Shown: positions 35,294 to 44,270 of the stretch, piece by piece
Layout: each line of letters starts with the position of its first letter
Position numbering within the stretch: the stretch's first letter is position 1
NCBI GenBank assembly: GCA_038529265.1
Contig: JBCBDX010000010.1
Coordinates: forward strand, 1-64,000
DNA: 64,000 bases
Source of the DNA: JBCBDX01 sp038529265
GTDB lineage: Bacteria > Pseudomonadota > Alphaproteobacteria > Rhizobiales > Rhizobiaceae
Reading direction: 5' to 3'
Translations under genes and position numbers: made by a program
Notes under the pieces: model-generated
Told to the model about the DNA's origin: nothing
What the model saw: only the letters and a program-made list of their open reading frames with translations
Database searches by the model: none

Positions 35294-36402
35294 TCCGCTG
35301 CCTCCTGAAAGCCTTCGACCCGTTGTTCTTGTTGGGCATTCTCGAACTCCGCTCGCATGCCACGTACGAGTTCAAGCTCGGCCTGGAAGTCGACATAGTG
35401 AGGCAGCTTAAGATGCTCGACGAAACCGGTGGCTTGCACATTATCGAGGTGAGAAATCACAAACTCCTCATCTTGTGCAGGCGCCACACGGTCTTCGCCC
35501 AACTCTTCAGCGCGCAAAGCCCGGTCACACAAAGCCATCGACATGGCCTTACGCTCCGACTGCCCGAAGACGAGGCCATAGCCGCGTGTGAATTGCGGCG
35601 GCGCTTTCGCAGAGCCTTTGAACTGATTGACCATCTGACATTCGGTAACCTGAACACGGCCGATGGTGACGGTCGCATCCAATTCGGGCAGTTCCATTTC
35701 AACAGTCACTTCACCGATACGGATCTCGCCAACAAATGGGTGGTTGCGGGCATAGCCGCGCTGGGTCGAGTAACCTAGCGCCAGCAGGAAACCCTCGTCG
35801 CCGCGCGACAAAGCCTGCAGGCGGGTTTCACGTTCAAGCGGGAACTCCATCGGCTCGCGCGTGATGTCGAGCGGCTGCTCGCTTGATGCTGCACCATCCT
35901 CTTCGACCAGGTTCTCCTGCGCCAAGATTTCCGACACGCGCATCGGCTTTACGGGTATCTGTTCGACACGGCCATCGGGTTGTTCCGGGTCCGCGCCGTT
36001 CGTCAGTCCATCATCCAGAAGACGGTGGGTATAATCAAACGTCGGCCCGAGCATCTGGCCACCAGGCAAGTCCTTGTATGTCGCAGAGATACGCCGCTCG
36101 ATCATCATGTCACCGGTATCAATCGGCTCTGAGTATCCAAAGCGGGGTAGGGTGGTTCGGTATGCGCGCACAAGAAAGATGGCTTCGATAAGGTCACCGC
36201 GTGCTTGCTTGATGGCAAGCGCCGCTAAATCCCGATCATAGAGAGAACCTTCACTCATGACCCGATCAACTGACAGTGCCAACTGTTCCGAGATTTGATC
36301 AAGTTTCAGTTCATCGACTGCACGGTCACCGCGTCTGCGATCTGCAAGCAGCCTGTGGGCATTTTCGATGGCTTTCTCGCCACCCTTGACGGCAACATAC
36401 AC
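35290..36402 (-). CDS. phnI: C-P lyase core component PhnI
   Basis: 370 residues. Typical PhnI start (MYVAVKGGEKAIENAHRLL), internal FKGSAKAPPQFTRGYGL and C-terminal histidine-containing HYVDFQAELELVRGM. PhnI with PhnGHL displaces adenine from ATP to make ribose triphosphate-phosphonate. It ends in a 4-base overlap with phnJ and begins one base after phnH. Confidence 0.95.
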   Translation of the reverse strand: MYVAVKGGEKAIENAHRLLADRRRGDRAVDELKLDQISEQLALSVDRVMSEGSLYDRDLAALAIKQARGDLIEAIFLVRAYRTTLPRFGYSEPIDTGDMMIERRISATYKDLPGGQMLGPTFDYTHRLLDDGLTNGADPEQPDGRVEQIPVKPMRVSEILAQENLVEEDGAASSEQPLDITREPMEFPLERETRLQALSRGDEGFLLALGYSTQRGYARNHPFVGEIRIGEVTVEMELPELDATVTIGRVQVTECQMVNQFKGSAKAPPQFTRGYGLVFGQSERKAMSMALCDRALRAEELGEDRVAPAQDEEFVISHLDNVQATGFVEHLKLPHYVDFQAELELVRGMRAEFENAQQEQRVEGFQEAAE

Positions 36403-36403
36403 T

Positions 36404-37015
36404 TTAGAGCTCCCCCGCCATGGTCAGTTTGGTTGTTCGAGGCAGCGCGGCCAGAGCGCGTGGTGCGGCCAAAAACAGATCAACACCGCGAGGGAACAAC
36501 GCATTGTTGTGCGCCCAAGTCGACGAGATGTCGCCACAGCCCTTAGGCGAAAGTGATGTCGTGCCGTTTATGCCTGGCCCTGAAAGCTGCCATTGTGATT
36601 GATCATCGAAGCCATCAACCTCGGCGATCAGAGTTGTGGATCGGTCGGGATATTCCTGGGTGCCCAGCGCGAAGAGTTCGAAACACTGGAGTGCGCTGAT
36701 GTCATCAAGCAGTGCGAACTGGGCCTCAGCTTTGTTGTCAATGATTGGCGCTCCCGTGTGAAACCGTAGCCAGGTGACAACGTCCTCGGTTTTAAGTGCC
36801 GGGGCGATGAACACAGCGGTGTCAGCGTCAAACAACGTCAGAGCCAGAAGACCGGTGGCGTCGTTCAATGGTGCTGGCGGTGCGACAATGGCAGGCACCT
36901 GCTGAACGGTCCCTGGTCGCGACATCGCCTGCATCGCCAGATTGAAGCCCTGCTGAGCATCGAAAACAGGCGATTGAAAACCGCCTTTAAAACTGTTGTT
37001 TTCCGAAAGCTGCAT
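36404..37015 (-). CDS. phnH: C-P lyase core component PhnH
   Basis: 203 residues, the usual size. The N-terminal GFQSPVFDAQQGFNLAMQAMSRPG is characteristic of PhnH (PLP-transferase-like fold without cofactor). Structural subunit of PhnGHIJ. It overlaps the phnG stop by one base. Confidence 0.93.
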   Translation of the reverse strand: MQLSENNSFKGGFQSPVFDAQQGFNLAMQAMSRPGTVQQVPAIVAPPAPLNDATGLLALTLFDADTAVFIAPALKTEDVVTWLRFHTGAPIIDNKAEAQFALLDDISALQCFELFALGTQEYPDRSTTLIAEVDGFDDQSQWQLSGPGINGTTSLSPKGCGDISSTWAHNNALFPRGVDLFLAAPRALAALPRTTKLTMAGEL

Positions 37016-37470
37016 TAGTCTTCTCCGCGAACCATTGTGAAGAAATCGACACGCGTGGCTGCCGTTTCGGCCTGGCGTTTATCGTCGCGCAACTTCGTTG
37101 ATGCCGATAGACGGGTGATCAGTTTCTTATCAATCAGCGCTGCATCGTCAGGCGCATGGCACAATGCGTTGATCACCGCGGCAATCGTCGTCCGCTTTCC
37201 GTCCCGACCCATCAACATGGCGTGGCCAACGCGGCCATCTGACAGCTTAACGGATGCACGTGTCGCGGTTGCATCGCCGAAAGGGAATGGCGCTCCGCCG
37301 CCGCCAATACGCCCGCGCAACGAAACGAGGCCCGTTTCTGGACCGCGCAGCAGTTCAAACTCTGGATCGAGGCCAAGCTCTTGCCATGCACTCATCAAGA
37401 CGCGCGCTGGCGCCTGTGCTATGGCAGCCGCCCGCGTTGAATTTTCATTTGAAACTGGTTTGCCGACCAT
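37015..37470 (-). CDS. phnG: C-P lyase core component PhnG
   Basis: 151 residues with the PhnG pattern (AQAPARVLMSAWQELG, LRGRIGGGGAPFPFGDATATRAS). Subunit of the PhnGHIJ core. First gene of the operon, divergent from phnF across 96 bases. Confidence 0.93.
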   Translation of the reverse strand: MVGKPVSNENSTRAAAIAQAPARVLMSAWQELGLDPEFELLRGPETGLVSLRGRIGGGGAPFPFGDATATRASVKLSDGRVGHAMLMGRDGKRTTIAAVINALCHAPDDAALIDKKLITRLSASTKLRDDKRQAETAATRVDFFTMVRGED

Positions 37471-37566
37471 AAAGCACCGTGTATAAATTTGTATATTTAT
37501 GTAGACAACTGTACAAGTTGAGATTACCCCTAAGGGGTGTTCGTGACAACCGTATGACGAATTGAG
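37471..37566. promoter_or_regulatory. phnF-phnG divergent control region with candidate Pho box
   Basis: On the minus strand TCGTCAT and TTGTCAC (37543-37560) are two 7-base units with a 4-base spacer, each matching the PhoB unit CTGTCAT in 5 of 7 positions, 73 bases before phnG. A perfect 13-base dyad ACCCCT-A-AGGGGT lies at 37526-37538, and an AT-rich ATAAAT-N6-ATTTAT dyad nearer to phnG. The latter two are candidates for the PhnF operator; I cannot choose between them. Confidence 0.5.
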
Positions 37567-38307
37567 ATGTCCCCAGCTCTAAGACGAAGAACCGGCGTTG
37601 CCCTATGGCGTCAGATTGCTGACGAAATCCGCGCTGCGATGAGCACAGGGCTTGCTGACGTCAACGGCCGTTTACCCAGCGAGCACTCGTTGGCTGAACG
37701 ATTTGGTGTCAATCGCCACACAGTGCGCGCCGCGATCAAGGCACTGGCAGACGAGGGCGCCGTAGAGACCCGCCATGGGGATGGTACATATGTCAGACTT
37801 CAAGCGCGAATTGTCTATCCGCTTGGTTTGCGAACGCGGTTCACGGAGGGTGTTGGCGCCCAGGCGCGCTCAAAACGCGGCAAGCTGTTAAAGCCCGCAA
37901 TAATCGAAACAGATGCTGCGGTCGCAAAGCAACTGGAGCTGGATCCTACTGCCGACCTGTTACGTATGGACATCACCAGTCAGGCGGATGGCATTGCGCT
38001 GACAACATCAACTGTCTGGTTTGAAGCCGCTCGCTTCAAAGGAATTGAAGGTGCCTATGAGAAACATGGCTCAATCACCAAGTCGCTGCGCGACCATGGT
38101 GTTGAAGATTATTTTAGAAAATCCACCAGAGTTGAGGCACGCCACGCAACGCCAGAAGAGGCTGATCGGCTGGGTCTGGCAGATGGTGCGGTTGTGCTTC
38201 TGACCAGCGCAATCAACGCGACGCCCGACGGTACACCAATTCAATATTCACTCACGGTTTTTGCCGCAGACCGGGTGAGCCTGCATATTGAGAGCAATGT
38301 GTCTTAG
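37567..38307 (+). CDS. phnF: GntR/HutC-family phosphonate regulator PhnF
   Basis: 246 residues. Winged HTH of GntR type (LPSEHSLAERFGVNRHTVRAAIKALADEGAV), then a UTRA effector domain from about 85 onward. PhnF normally represses phosphonate genes until phosphonate or its derivative is present. It is divergent from phnG, the usual arrangement. Together with the Pho boxes it gives dual control by substrate and phosphate starvation. Confidence 0.92.
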   Translation: MSPALRRRTGVALWRQIADEIRAAMSTGLADVNGRLPSEHSLAERFGVNRHTVRAAIKALADEGAVETRHGDGTYVRLQARIVYPLGLRTRFTEGVGAQARSKRGKLLKPAIIETDAAVAKQLELDPTADLLRMDITSQADGIALTTSTVWFEAARFKGIEGAYEKHGSITKSLRDHGVEDYFRKSTRVEARHATPEEADRLGLADGAVVLLTSAINATPDGTPIQYSLTVFAADRVSLHIESNVS

Positions 38308-38341
38308 ATAAAACACGAGATAGCTTTCGTGGGCTTGTCAA

Positions 38342-38358
38342 CGGCTCGCAGCGAGCCG
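38342..38358 (+). terminator. Hairpin after phnF
   Basis: Perfect 8-bp stem CGGCTCGC/GCGAGCCG with a one-base centre, 34 bases after the phnF stop, followed by a few T residues (CTTACAGTTTTG). Probable terminator. The rest of the 270-base gap to the oxidoreductase gene holds no intact gene; a minus-strand stretch around 38420-38540 reads like the decayed tail of an oxidoreductase, with stops. Confidence 0.45.
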
Positions 38359-38576
38359 CTTACAGTTTTGTCGTGCTAGCCCGCCGATCATCGAACTGAC
38401 GCTTTTAAAGAACTATTGGCTGAGGACTGACCGTCCCAGTCGCTTTCTCTTCAATGAAAGACTGATGGCCAACTTAGCGTGTGAACCGACCGATAAGTTG
38501 GTTGGTGTTGTCCCACCATGCTTCAGCCGTATACGGGTGGATGTATCATCGTGAAAACTGAACCCACGCGATTTAG

Positions 38577-39722
38577 CTAGGTGTTCGCGGCTTTGAGCAG
38601 TTTAAGTGCATCGTTGGAATTCAGTGGTGCGGGACGCTCGCAAGTCGTGGTGAGTTCGACGGTGCATTTTGCATCAGCCGCAGCAAGAATTGCAGTCATC
38701 ACGTCGACCACATGTGTTGCCAATTCCAAACTGCAGCGATGTGGCCTTCCTTCAAGGATGCCAGCAGCCATGTCAGCCAGCCCCGCACAGCGATAGTTTG
38801 CTCGTTGAGGATCGGTAGAATTGCCTGCGTTGGGAACCGAAAACGGGTGATCCCTTCCAGCCAATACTTGCGTTGATCCGTCGGCGTCGGCGAGTTCTAC
38901 ATCTCCGCCGAAAAAGTTTGGATCAGGGATGTAAAGGGAAGCATCGGTGCCATAGAGCTCCATGTTGGCGTGCCGATGAGCCCATACGTCCCAACTGGCG
39001 CCCAGCGTGACGATGGCTCCGTTTGCAAATTGCAACACGGCATGCACTGTCGTCGGTGTTTCAACGGAGATTTTCTCGCCTTCACGCGGCCCGTTTTCGA
39101 TTGTCCGTACGTCGAAGGCCGAGCCAGCCATCGCAGTGACCGCTTTGACGGGCCCGATCAGCTGGACAAGATTTGTGATGTAGTAGGGGCCCATATCCAG
39201 TAGTGGACCACCGCCAGGTTTGAAAAAGAAGTCCGGGTTGGGGTGCCAGCGTTCCATGCCGTGGCTCATGATATGGCAGGTGCCACCGACGACTTTCCCA
39301 ATCTTTCCCTCGTCTATGACGGCACGGGCCAGTTGATGAGAGCCTCCGAGGAATGTGTCGGGTGCAGACCCGACCCGAAGTTGCTTTTGCGCCGCGATGC
39401 TTCTTAGCGCCTCTCCATCTTCAAGAGACAGAACATATGGTTTTTCAGAATAGGCATGCTTGCCATTGTGTAAAATCTGACGGGTCACTTCAAAATGTGC
39501 GGATGGAACCGTGAGGTTGACGATGATGTCGATATTGTCTGCTGTCAGCAGGCTTTCGATGGCTTCCGCACGCACATTATAGGCTTCCGCGCGAGCGCGC
39601 GCGGCATCCATGTTGAGGTCACTGACCGCGCAAACGTCGATAAAATTAAACAATGGCGCAAGTGACAGATAAGAGGCTGAGATGTTGCCACAGCCGATAA
39701 TTCCAACGCCCAACATACTCAT
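38577..39722 (-). CDS. Gfo/Idh/MocA-family oxidoreductase
   Basis: 381 residues. N-terminal NAD(P)-binding motif GVGIIGCGNISASYLS, the family signature SEKPYVLSLEDG (EKP), and the C-terminal alpha/beta domain with SHGMERWHPNPDFFFKPGGGPLLDMGPYYI carrying the conserved GG-LDMG-Y segment. Such enzymes oxidise or reduce sugars, inositols or aminosugars. It is 10 bases downstream of an isomerase gene, a very common pairing in sugar or inositol catabolism. Confidence 0.85.
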   Translation of the reverse strand: MSMLGVGIIGCGNISASYLSLAPLFNFIDVCAVSDLNMDAARARAEAYNVRAEAIESLLTADNIDIIVNLTVPSAHFEVTRQILHNGKHAYSEKPYVLSLEDGEALRSIAAQKQLRVGSAPDTFLGGSHQLARAVIDEGKIGKVVGGTCHIMSHGMERWHPNPDFFFKPGGGPLLDMGPYYITNLVQLIGPVKAVTAMAGSAFDVRTIENGPREGEKISVETPTTVHAVLQFANGAIVTLGASWDVWAHRHANMELYGTDASLYIPDPNFFGGDVELADADGSTQVLAGRDHPFSVPNAGNSTDPQRANYRCAGLADMAAGILEGRPHRCSLELATHVVDVMTAILAAADAKCTVELTTTCERPAPLNSNDALKLLKAANT

Positions 39723-39732
39723 TATGACCTGC

Positions 39733-40476
39733 CTAAAATGCTTTTACGGTCGCCAGCGATCGCCGAGTCATACGTTCATGGTCGCTGGGGTTGTCATGCT
39801 CGATGATGTATCTTTCAACACCCGCGGTATCCATTGCAGGCTTGATGGTAGTCCAATCCAAAGTGCCGTAACCCACGTCTGACCAGCCGTCCTCGTCAGT
39901 GTTTTCGCCAGCAGCGGCTATGTCCTTGATATGAACGGCGGCAAGGCGGCCCGCCAGTCTGTTTAGCCATGCAACGGGGTCTTGTCCCGCAACGGCTACC
40001 CAAGCCAGATCGAGTTCAATTTTAATGTCGTCGGAAGCGTTGGCGATGATATCGAGCGGCATGGCGCCTTCCACCGCTACAAACTCGAAATCGTGATTAT
40101 GCCAAGCAAAATCCAGACCGGCTGCGATGATTGGTTCCGCCGCTTTTGCCAGTCGCTGGCCAAATTGCTGCCAGCCCGTAAGCGTTGTTGGGCGATCTTC
40201 GAGTGCAATATAGGGAATGACAACCACCTCGATGCCGAGTTGCTTTGCGGTGGCGACAACAGTTTCAGGCTCACGCTCCACAAGGTCGAGGGCAAAATGG
40301 CTTGTAGGCATGGAGATGCCATGCCTCTCGAGAAGGGCCTTTGTTTCAGCTGGCTTCTCAACAAAGGGGCCAAAGCCTTCGACATGGCGTATGCCGACAT
40401 CGGCAAGCATCGACAATGTCGCCTCCTTATCCCAATTGCGCGATGAATAGAGTTGATAGGAGATGATCGGCATCAT
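39733..40476 (-). CDS. Sugar phosphate isomerase/epimerase, xylose-isomerase-like TIM barrel
   Basis: 247 residues. AP-endonuclease-2-type TIM barrel: DVGIRHVEGFGPF, ISMPTSHFALDLVE, FAWHNHDFEFVAVEG and IELDLAWVAVAG with metal-binding Glu/Asp/His, then VHIKDI and the late IEHDNP. Works on a keto-sugar or inositol intermediate, presumably with the oxidoreductase that follows. No transporter is adjacent. Confidence 0.85.
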   Translation of the reverse strand: MMPIISYQLYSSRNWDKEATLSMLADVGIRHVEGFGPFVEKPAETKALLERHGISMPTSHFALDLVEREPETVVATAKQLGIEVVVIPYIALEDRPTTLTGWQQFGQRLAKAAEPIIAAGLDFAWHNHDFEFVAVEGAMPLDIIANASDDIKIELDLAWVAVAGQDPVAWLNRLAGRLAAVHIKDIAAAGENTDEDGWSDVGYGTLDWTTIKPAMDTAGVERYIIEHDNPSDHERMTRRSLATVKAF

Positions 40477-40863
40477 TTCTCTCGTTTAATTGGCGGCTTA
40501 CCGACTAGCTGATTGGCTGACTTACCATTATCGCTGGGGGCAAGGCCAGCAAGATCAACTCTCTGCTTTCCGGGCATTCCTTGTCGAATTTTGAGCCACT
40601 GACATTTTGAAATCGCAGCCTGTCAAGTTGACAACGACATGGAGGCTATCTTCTGATTTGCGCAAAGGGATTGATCTAACACCTTGTTTGATAAACAAAT
40701 GTCAGTCGCATAACCTGGTCCAATGAGAGAGTTTCGTTGAACATTGTTCGAGTTGCCCCAAGCTCTGTCGCCGGGTCAAAGCCCAAAATGCCTTGCCACC
40801 GCATTGGCAAACACTTGAACGCCAGCGACCTGCAATTTAAGTTTGCGAGAGATCGGTAAGTGC
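40477..40863. promoter_or_regulatory. Intergenic region with a 15-base palindrome
   Basis: 387 bases between the divergent isomerase and CNB-protein genes. No gene is supported. TTGTTT-GAT-AAACAA at 40684-40698 is a perfect dyad, a candidate operator for either side; no regulator gene is adjacent. Confidence 0.45.
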
Positions 40864-41499
40864 ATGCTATCCACTCACCTCATCGACCTTGCTGGATATG
40901 CCGCTGCCGCTTTGGTTTTTCTGACGTTTTCCATGAAGACGCTGATGGCGTTGCGGCTCGTCGCCATTGCCTCAAACGTCGCTTTTTTGTTGTACGGATA
41001 CCTCGTTGGCTTGGTGCCAATTCTGATCCTTCATGGTCTGCTTTTGCCGCTCAATCTGTACCGGGCCTGGGAGCATCGGGAACTGCTCGGACGTATCAAG
41101 CAAGCGCTCAATTCACCGCCTAGCATCGATTTTATGCTTCCGCACATGAAGTCACAGACTGTCGAAGATGGCGAGATTGTCTTCAAGATGGGCGACATGG
41201 CTGACCGTTTGTTTTATGTGGCAAGGGGTCGACTAAAAATCCAAGAAATCGACCGTTTCCTTGAAGCAGGCGCATTGGTTGGTGAGATCGGTCTGTTTAC
41301 CGAAGACCGTGAGCGAACAGCAACCGTAATTGCCGTGGAGCCAACTCAATTGCTATGGATCGGCCACGATGATGTATTAACGCTGTGCCAGAAGCATCCT
41401 GAGTTTGCCTTGGTACTCATGCGTTTGGTGGCTGCGCGTTTAGCAGAAAATCAGTCAGTGCTTCGCAAGCGGTTGTTGGAAGTCGAAGCCAGCCGCTGA
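40864..41499 (+). CDS. Membrane protein with cyclic-nucleotide-binding domain
   Basis: 211 residues from ATG 40864 (a TTG at 40843 is in frame). About three hydrophobic helices (residues 5-75; IDLAGYAAAALVFLTFSMKTL, then LVPILILHGLLLPLNLY) resemble an SWEET/PQ-loop-like or YgjV-like membrane segment. Residues 100-200 are a CRP-type beta-roll (VEDGEIVFKMGDMADRLFYVARGRLKI, then ALVGEIGLFTEDRERTATVIA). The phosphate-binding cassette is GEIGLFTEDRERTATV, with the Glu and Arg expected for cAMP binding. Beside a cAMP-type channel and cyclase, it probably reads the same nucleotide. Confidence 0.75.
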   Translation: MLSTHLIDLAGYAAAALVFLTFSMKTLMALRLVAIASNVAFLLYGYLVGLVPILILHGLLLPLNLYRAWEHRELLGRIKQALNSPPSIDFMLPHMKSQTVEDGEIVFKMGDMADRLFYVARGRLKIQEIDRFLEAGALVGEIGLFTEDRERTATVIAVEPTQLLWIGHDDVLTLCQKHPEFALVLMRLVAARLAENQSVLRKRLLEVEASR

Positions 41500-41576
41500 A
41501 CTGTAGCTAGTGATTAGGCGGGTATGCGATCCACTTTGCGGTCACGTTTTCCACTCTTGTCAATTTACGTATAGTA

Positions 41577-43091
41577 ATGTCAGAAAGCGCTATGGCTAGC
41601 CTACTGGTGCGCGCCGCCTTGTTCTCCATCTTGGCACTAGCGTCGCTTAACATAGACCAAATTGCCTCTCTGTTTTCTTCGGAGGGTGCCGTTTCCAATT
41701 CAGTATTACTTGGTCAATTCCTGCACTCGTTGACATGGTTCGCTGGCGCTTTCCTTGCCATTTCACTGATTGAACTTTTCTTGTGGCGAGGCATGGTGGC
41801 ACGCATCGCGCGCCACCCAGTACCAGCGCTGCTTAAGCACACGGTGGCACTTATTGTGTTGGTCATTGCCGCAGCATGCGTTCTCTCATTTGTTTTCAAA
41901 CGCGATGTCACAGCGATTTGGGCGACCTCAGGTGTCCTTGGATTAGTGTTGGGGTTTGCACTTCGCAGCATGATCCAGGATGTGTTTACTGGCATCGCAT
42001 TGAACCTTGACGGCTCCATCAAGGAGGGCGATTGGATTTCGCTGCATCATCGCGACTTTCTCAATGAGCAATATGGCAAGGTTCTGGATATTGGCTGGCG
42101 CGTATCGCGTGTCCAATTAGAGGATAACAATGTTGTCGTAGTGCCCAATGGTTTGCTTGGGACAATGGCTGTGACTAACTTTGCGCACGCTGATCACATT
42201 AGCCGATTGCAAGTTGAAATTGTGCTGGACTTTGACGTGCCGCCTGACAGAGCACGGCGCATATTGCTTGCAAGCGCCAAGGCTGCTGCCAATGGAGAAG
42301 GCATTTTGAAAGAACCTGCGCCACTTGTGCTGATCGGCGATCCACAGACTTATGGCACTAGCTACATTGTACGCTTTTGGGGGAAGTTGGACGAGCGTTC
42401 ACCATCGTCGCTGAAGGACGCGGCTCTGGATCGTGTTTTGAAACACCTTTATGCGGCAGGCCTATCGCCAGCGTTGCCAAAGGAAGATGTGTATTTCGAG
42501 CGCAAGCCGAAGCGGCTTCTAAACCATCGCGATATTGCGGACCGTGTGTCTGTCCTTTCGCGCACGCAGCTGTTCAGCAACACGCTTGAAAGCAGCGAAC
42601 TTGTTGATCTGGCCAGTTCCATTAACGTTCGCGATTTTGCTGCCGAACAATCGGTTGTTCTTCAAGGAGATCATGGCCAGTCGTTATTTGTGGTGGCGGA
42701 GGGTTTTCTTGATGCATATGTCACCAATGGTGACGGTGTTTTGAGGAAAGTAGGTCATATCACTGCCGGCGAAGTTTTTGGCGAAATGTCGATGCTAACC
42801 GGAGAGGCGCGATCGGCAACTGTAACCGCTTCGACCGAGGTTGTGGTCTATGAGGTGGAGCGCACCGACTTTCAGCACATTTTGGACAAGAGGCCAGATG
42901 TTGCAAAAATTGTCAGTCAGATCGTCGCGCGCCGCCAAGCTGCGAATGTGGAAGCTTCAACCGTCGAACAGGTAGTCAATGTCCAAGATCATGAAGTTGC
43001 TTTGACCAAGCGTATCCTGGAGAGCATGACGAAGGTCTTTTCTCTCAAGCAGAAAGCATCTGTCAGTACGGTTCAAAGCATGCAAAGCTAG
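41577..43091 (+). CDS. MscS-type channel with cyclic-nucleotide-binding domain (bCNG)
   Basis: 504 residues. Membrane helices up to about 145, the pore helix and MscS beta domain (WATSGVLGLVLGFALRSMIQD, then GDWISLHHRDFLNEQYGKVLDIGWR), a C-terminal MscS cage to about 320, then a CNB domain (about 330-450) with GEVFGEMSMLTGEARSATVTA. This architecture is that of bacterial cyclic-nucleotide-gated channels, which open on cAMP and have largely lost mechanosensitivity. It sits upstream of an adenylate cyclase, so ligand and channel may be one circuit. Confidence 0.88.
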   Translation: MSESAMASLLVRAALFSILALASLNIDQIASLFSSEGAVSNSVLLGQFLHSLTWFAGAFLAISLIELFLWRGMVARIARHPVPALLKHTVALIVLVIAAACVLSFVFKRDVTAIWATSGVLGLVLGFALRSMIQDVFTGIALNLDGSIKEGDWISLHHRDFLNEQYGKVLDIGWRVSRVQLEDNNVVVVPNGLLGTMAVTNFAHADHISRLQVEIVLDFDVPPDRARRILLASAKAAANGEGILKEPAPLVLIGDPQTYGTSYIVRFWGKLDERSPSSLKDAALDRVLKHLYAAGLSPALPKEDVYFERKPKRLLNHRDIADRVSVLSRTQLFSNTLESSELVDLASSINVRDFAAEQSVVLQGDHGQSLFVVAEGFLDAYVTNGDGVLRKVGHITAGEVFGEMSMLTGEARSATVTASTEVVVYEVERTDFQHILDKRPDVAKIVSQIVARRQAANVEASTVEQVVNVQDHEVALTKRILESMTKVFSLKQKASVSTVQSMQS

Positions 43092-43307
43092 CGATCTGGT
43101 GCGGTCGTCGCGTCGGCACATGCGACAATTATCTAAAATGCTGCCTATTAAGGCTGTGGCCAATGACCAGCTACCCTCACGGAATTATATGTTGCCATCG
43201 CGGTCAGTCCGTAAGAGGATGAATTTGGTGGTGGGGAGGATCGCAGCCTTAGTCAGGCTTAGATCTTTATTTCTATGAGACTTTCCAGTCCGTGGGGGAT
43301 AGGGAAA

Positions 43308-44126
43308 ATGAAATTTTCACGAATTTGCTCAGCTATTTGGCTGTTGATCGCTCTTATATTGCTTCCAATAGCGGCGCATGCGGAGATTGGTACTGCCGTT
43401 GATGTAGACCCTTTTGCACGCGTTGGTTCTGCGACACTGGTGTCGGGCGCGCGCTTGTCAGCCGGTGATGTTATTCAAACCAGCGGCCAAGGCCAGGCCC
43501 AGATACTCTTTGATGACAACACGCGGATCGTTGTCGGGCCTAACTCACGCTTTGTCATTTCTGACATCCAGATGGGCTCATCCAACTCCGCCAACCGTTT
43601 TGCCGTTGATGCGGTCCGGGGCAGCTTTCGGTTTATCAGCGGCCGGAGTCCAAAGAATGCGTTCAGAATTTCAACGCCCCACGCGACAATTGGTGTTCGC
43701 GGCACGATTTTTGATTTGAATGTTGCCGGTCAGACGCAACTCGCGTCACTGCGTGGTATCGTTGAGATGTGTGGCAGTTCTGCCTGTGTTACGTTGCGCG
43801 CTCGATGTTCAGTTGCGATCGCTGAGCGCGGTGGCTCTGTGCGTACACCGACCAGTGTAAGCGAAGCAGGTCAGATTATTCGCAGTGGCTTCCCCTATAT
43901 TGAAGATCAGCGACCACGCCTTCTACCCGCTTTCCGCTCGCCAGTGCGTTCCTGTGCTCGTTACGAAGTTCCTCGCCGCGGTATCGGCCAGAATGAGGAA
44001 GGCGGTAGATTTGAAACCGAACGTGACGATCCTGAAGAACCCGATGAAGATCGTGGTGATGAGGGCGATGACGAAGATGATGGTGGCGATGATGATGGCG
44101 GTGATGACGACTATTTTGATTATTGA
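43308..44126 (+). CDS. FecR-domain periplasmic protein with acidic tail
   Basis: 272 residues from ATG 43308, chosen for the signal peptide (MKFSRICSAIWLLIALILLP, cleavage near AHA-E). A FecR domain follows (VGSATLVSGARLSAGDVIQTS, then FRISTPHATIGVRGTIFDL). Two Cys pairs occur in the middle (MCGSSACVTLRARC). The last 40 or so residues are almost only Asp, Glu, Gly and Arg, likely to bind calcium or another cation. FecR proteins like this often precede CHASE2-cyclases, as here, and probably pass a periplasmic signal to them. Confidence 0.8.
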   Translation: MKFSRICSAIWLLIALILLPIAAHAEIGTAVDVDPFARVGSATLVSGARLSAGDVIQTSGQGQAQILFDDNTRIVVGPNSRFVISDIQMGSSNSANRFAVDAVRGSFRFISGRSPKNAFRISTPHATIGVRGTIFDLNVAGQTQLASLRGIVEMCGSSACVTLRARCSVAIAERGGSVRTPTSVSEAGQIIRSGFPYIEDQRPRLLPAFRSPVRSCARYEVPRRGIGQNEEGGRFETERDDPEEPDEDRGDEGDDEDDGGDDDGGDDDYFDY

Positions 44127-44270
44127 TTGTCGTCGCTCTGCTATCTGTCTTGAAAGTCGTGCTGTGTAAGTGTTTTTGATGGTGAGTGCGTTGGTTTTGC
44201 GCGCTCACCGAAAGCCATTGCGGGCTAAGTCTTTGCAGAGCTTGTTTTTTGGGCGATCATACAGCTTATC

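Noticed and set aside
38400..38560. Possible decayed oxidoreductase tail on the minus strand
   Set aside because: Similarity is only a loose visual match over about 40 codons with two stops; kept as a note under the phnF terminator, not as a pseudogene.
40684..40698. TTGTTT-GAT-AAACAA palindrome as a definite operator
   Set aside because: Short AT-rich dyads occur by chance, and no regulator gene lies beside it, so it is listed only within the intergenic entry.
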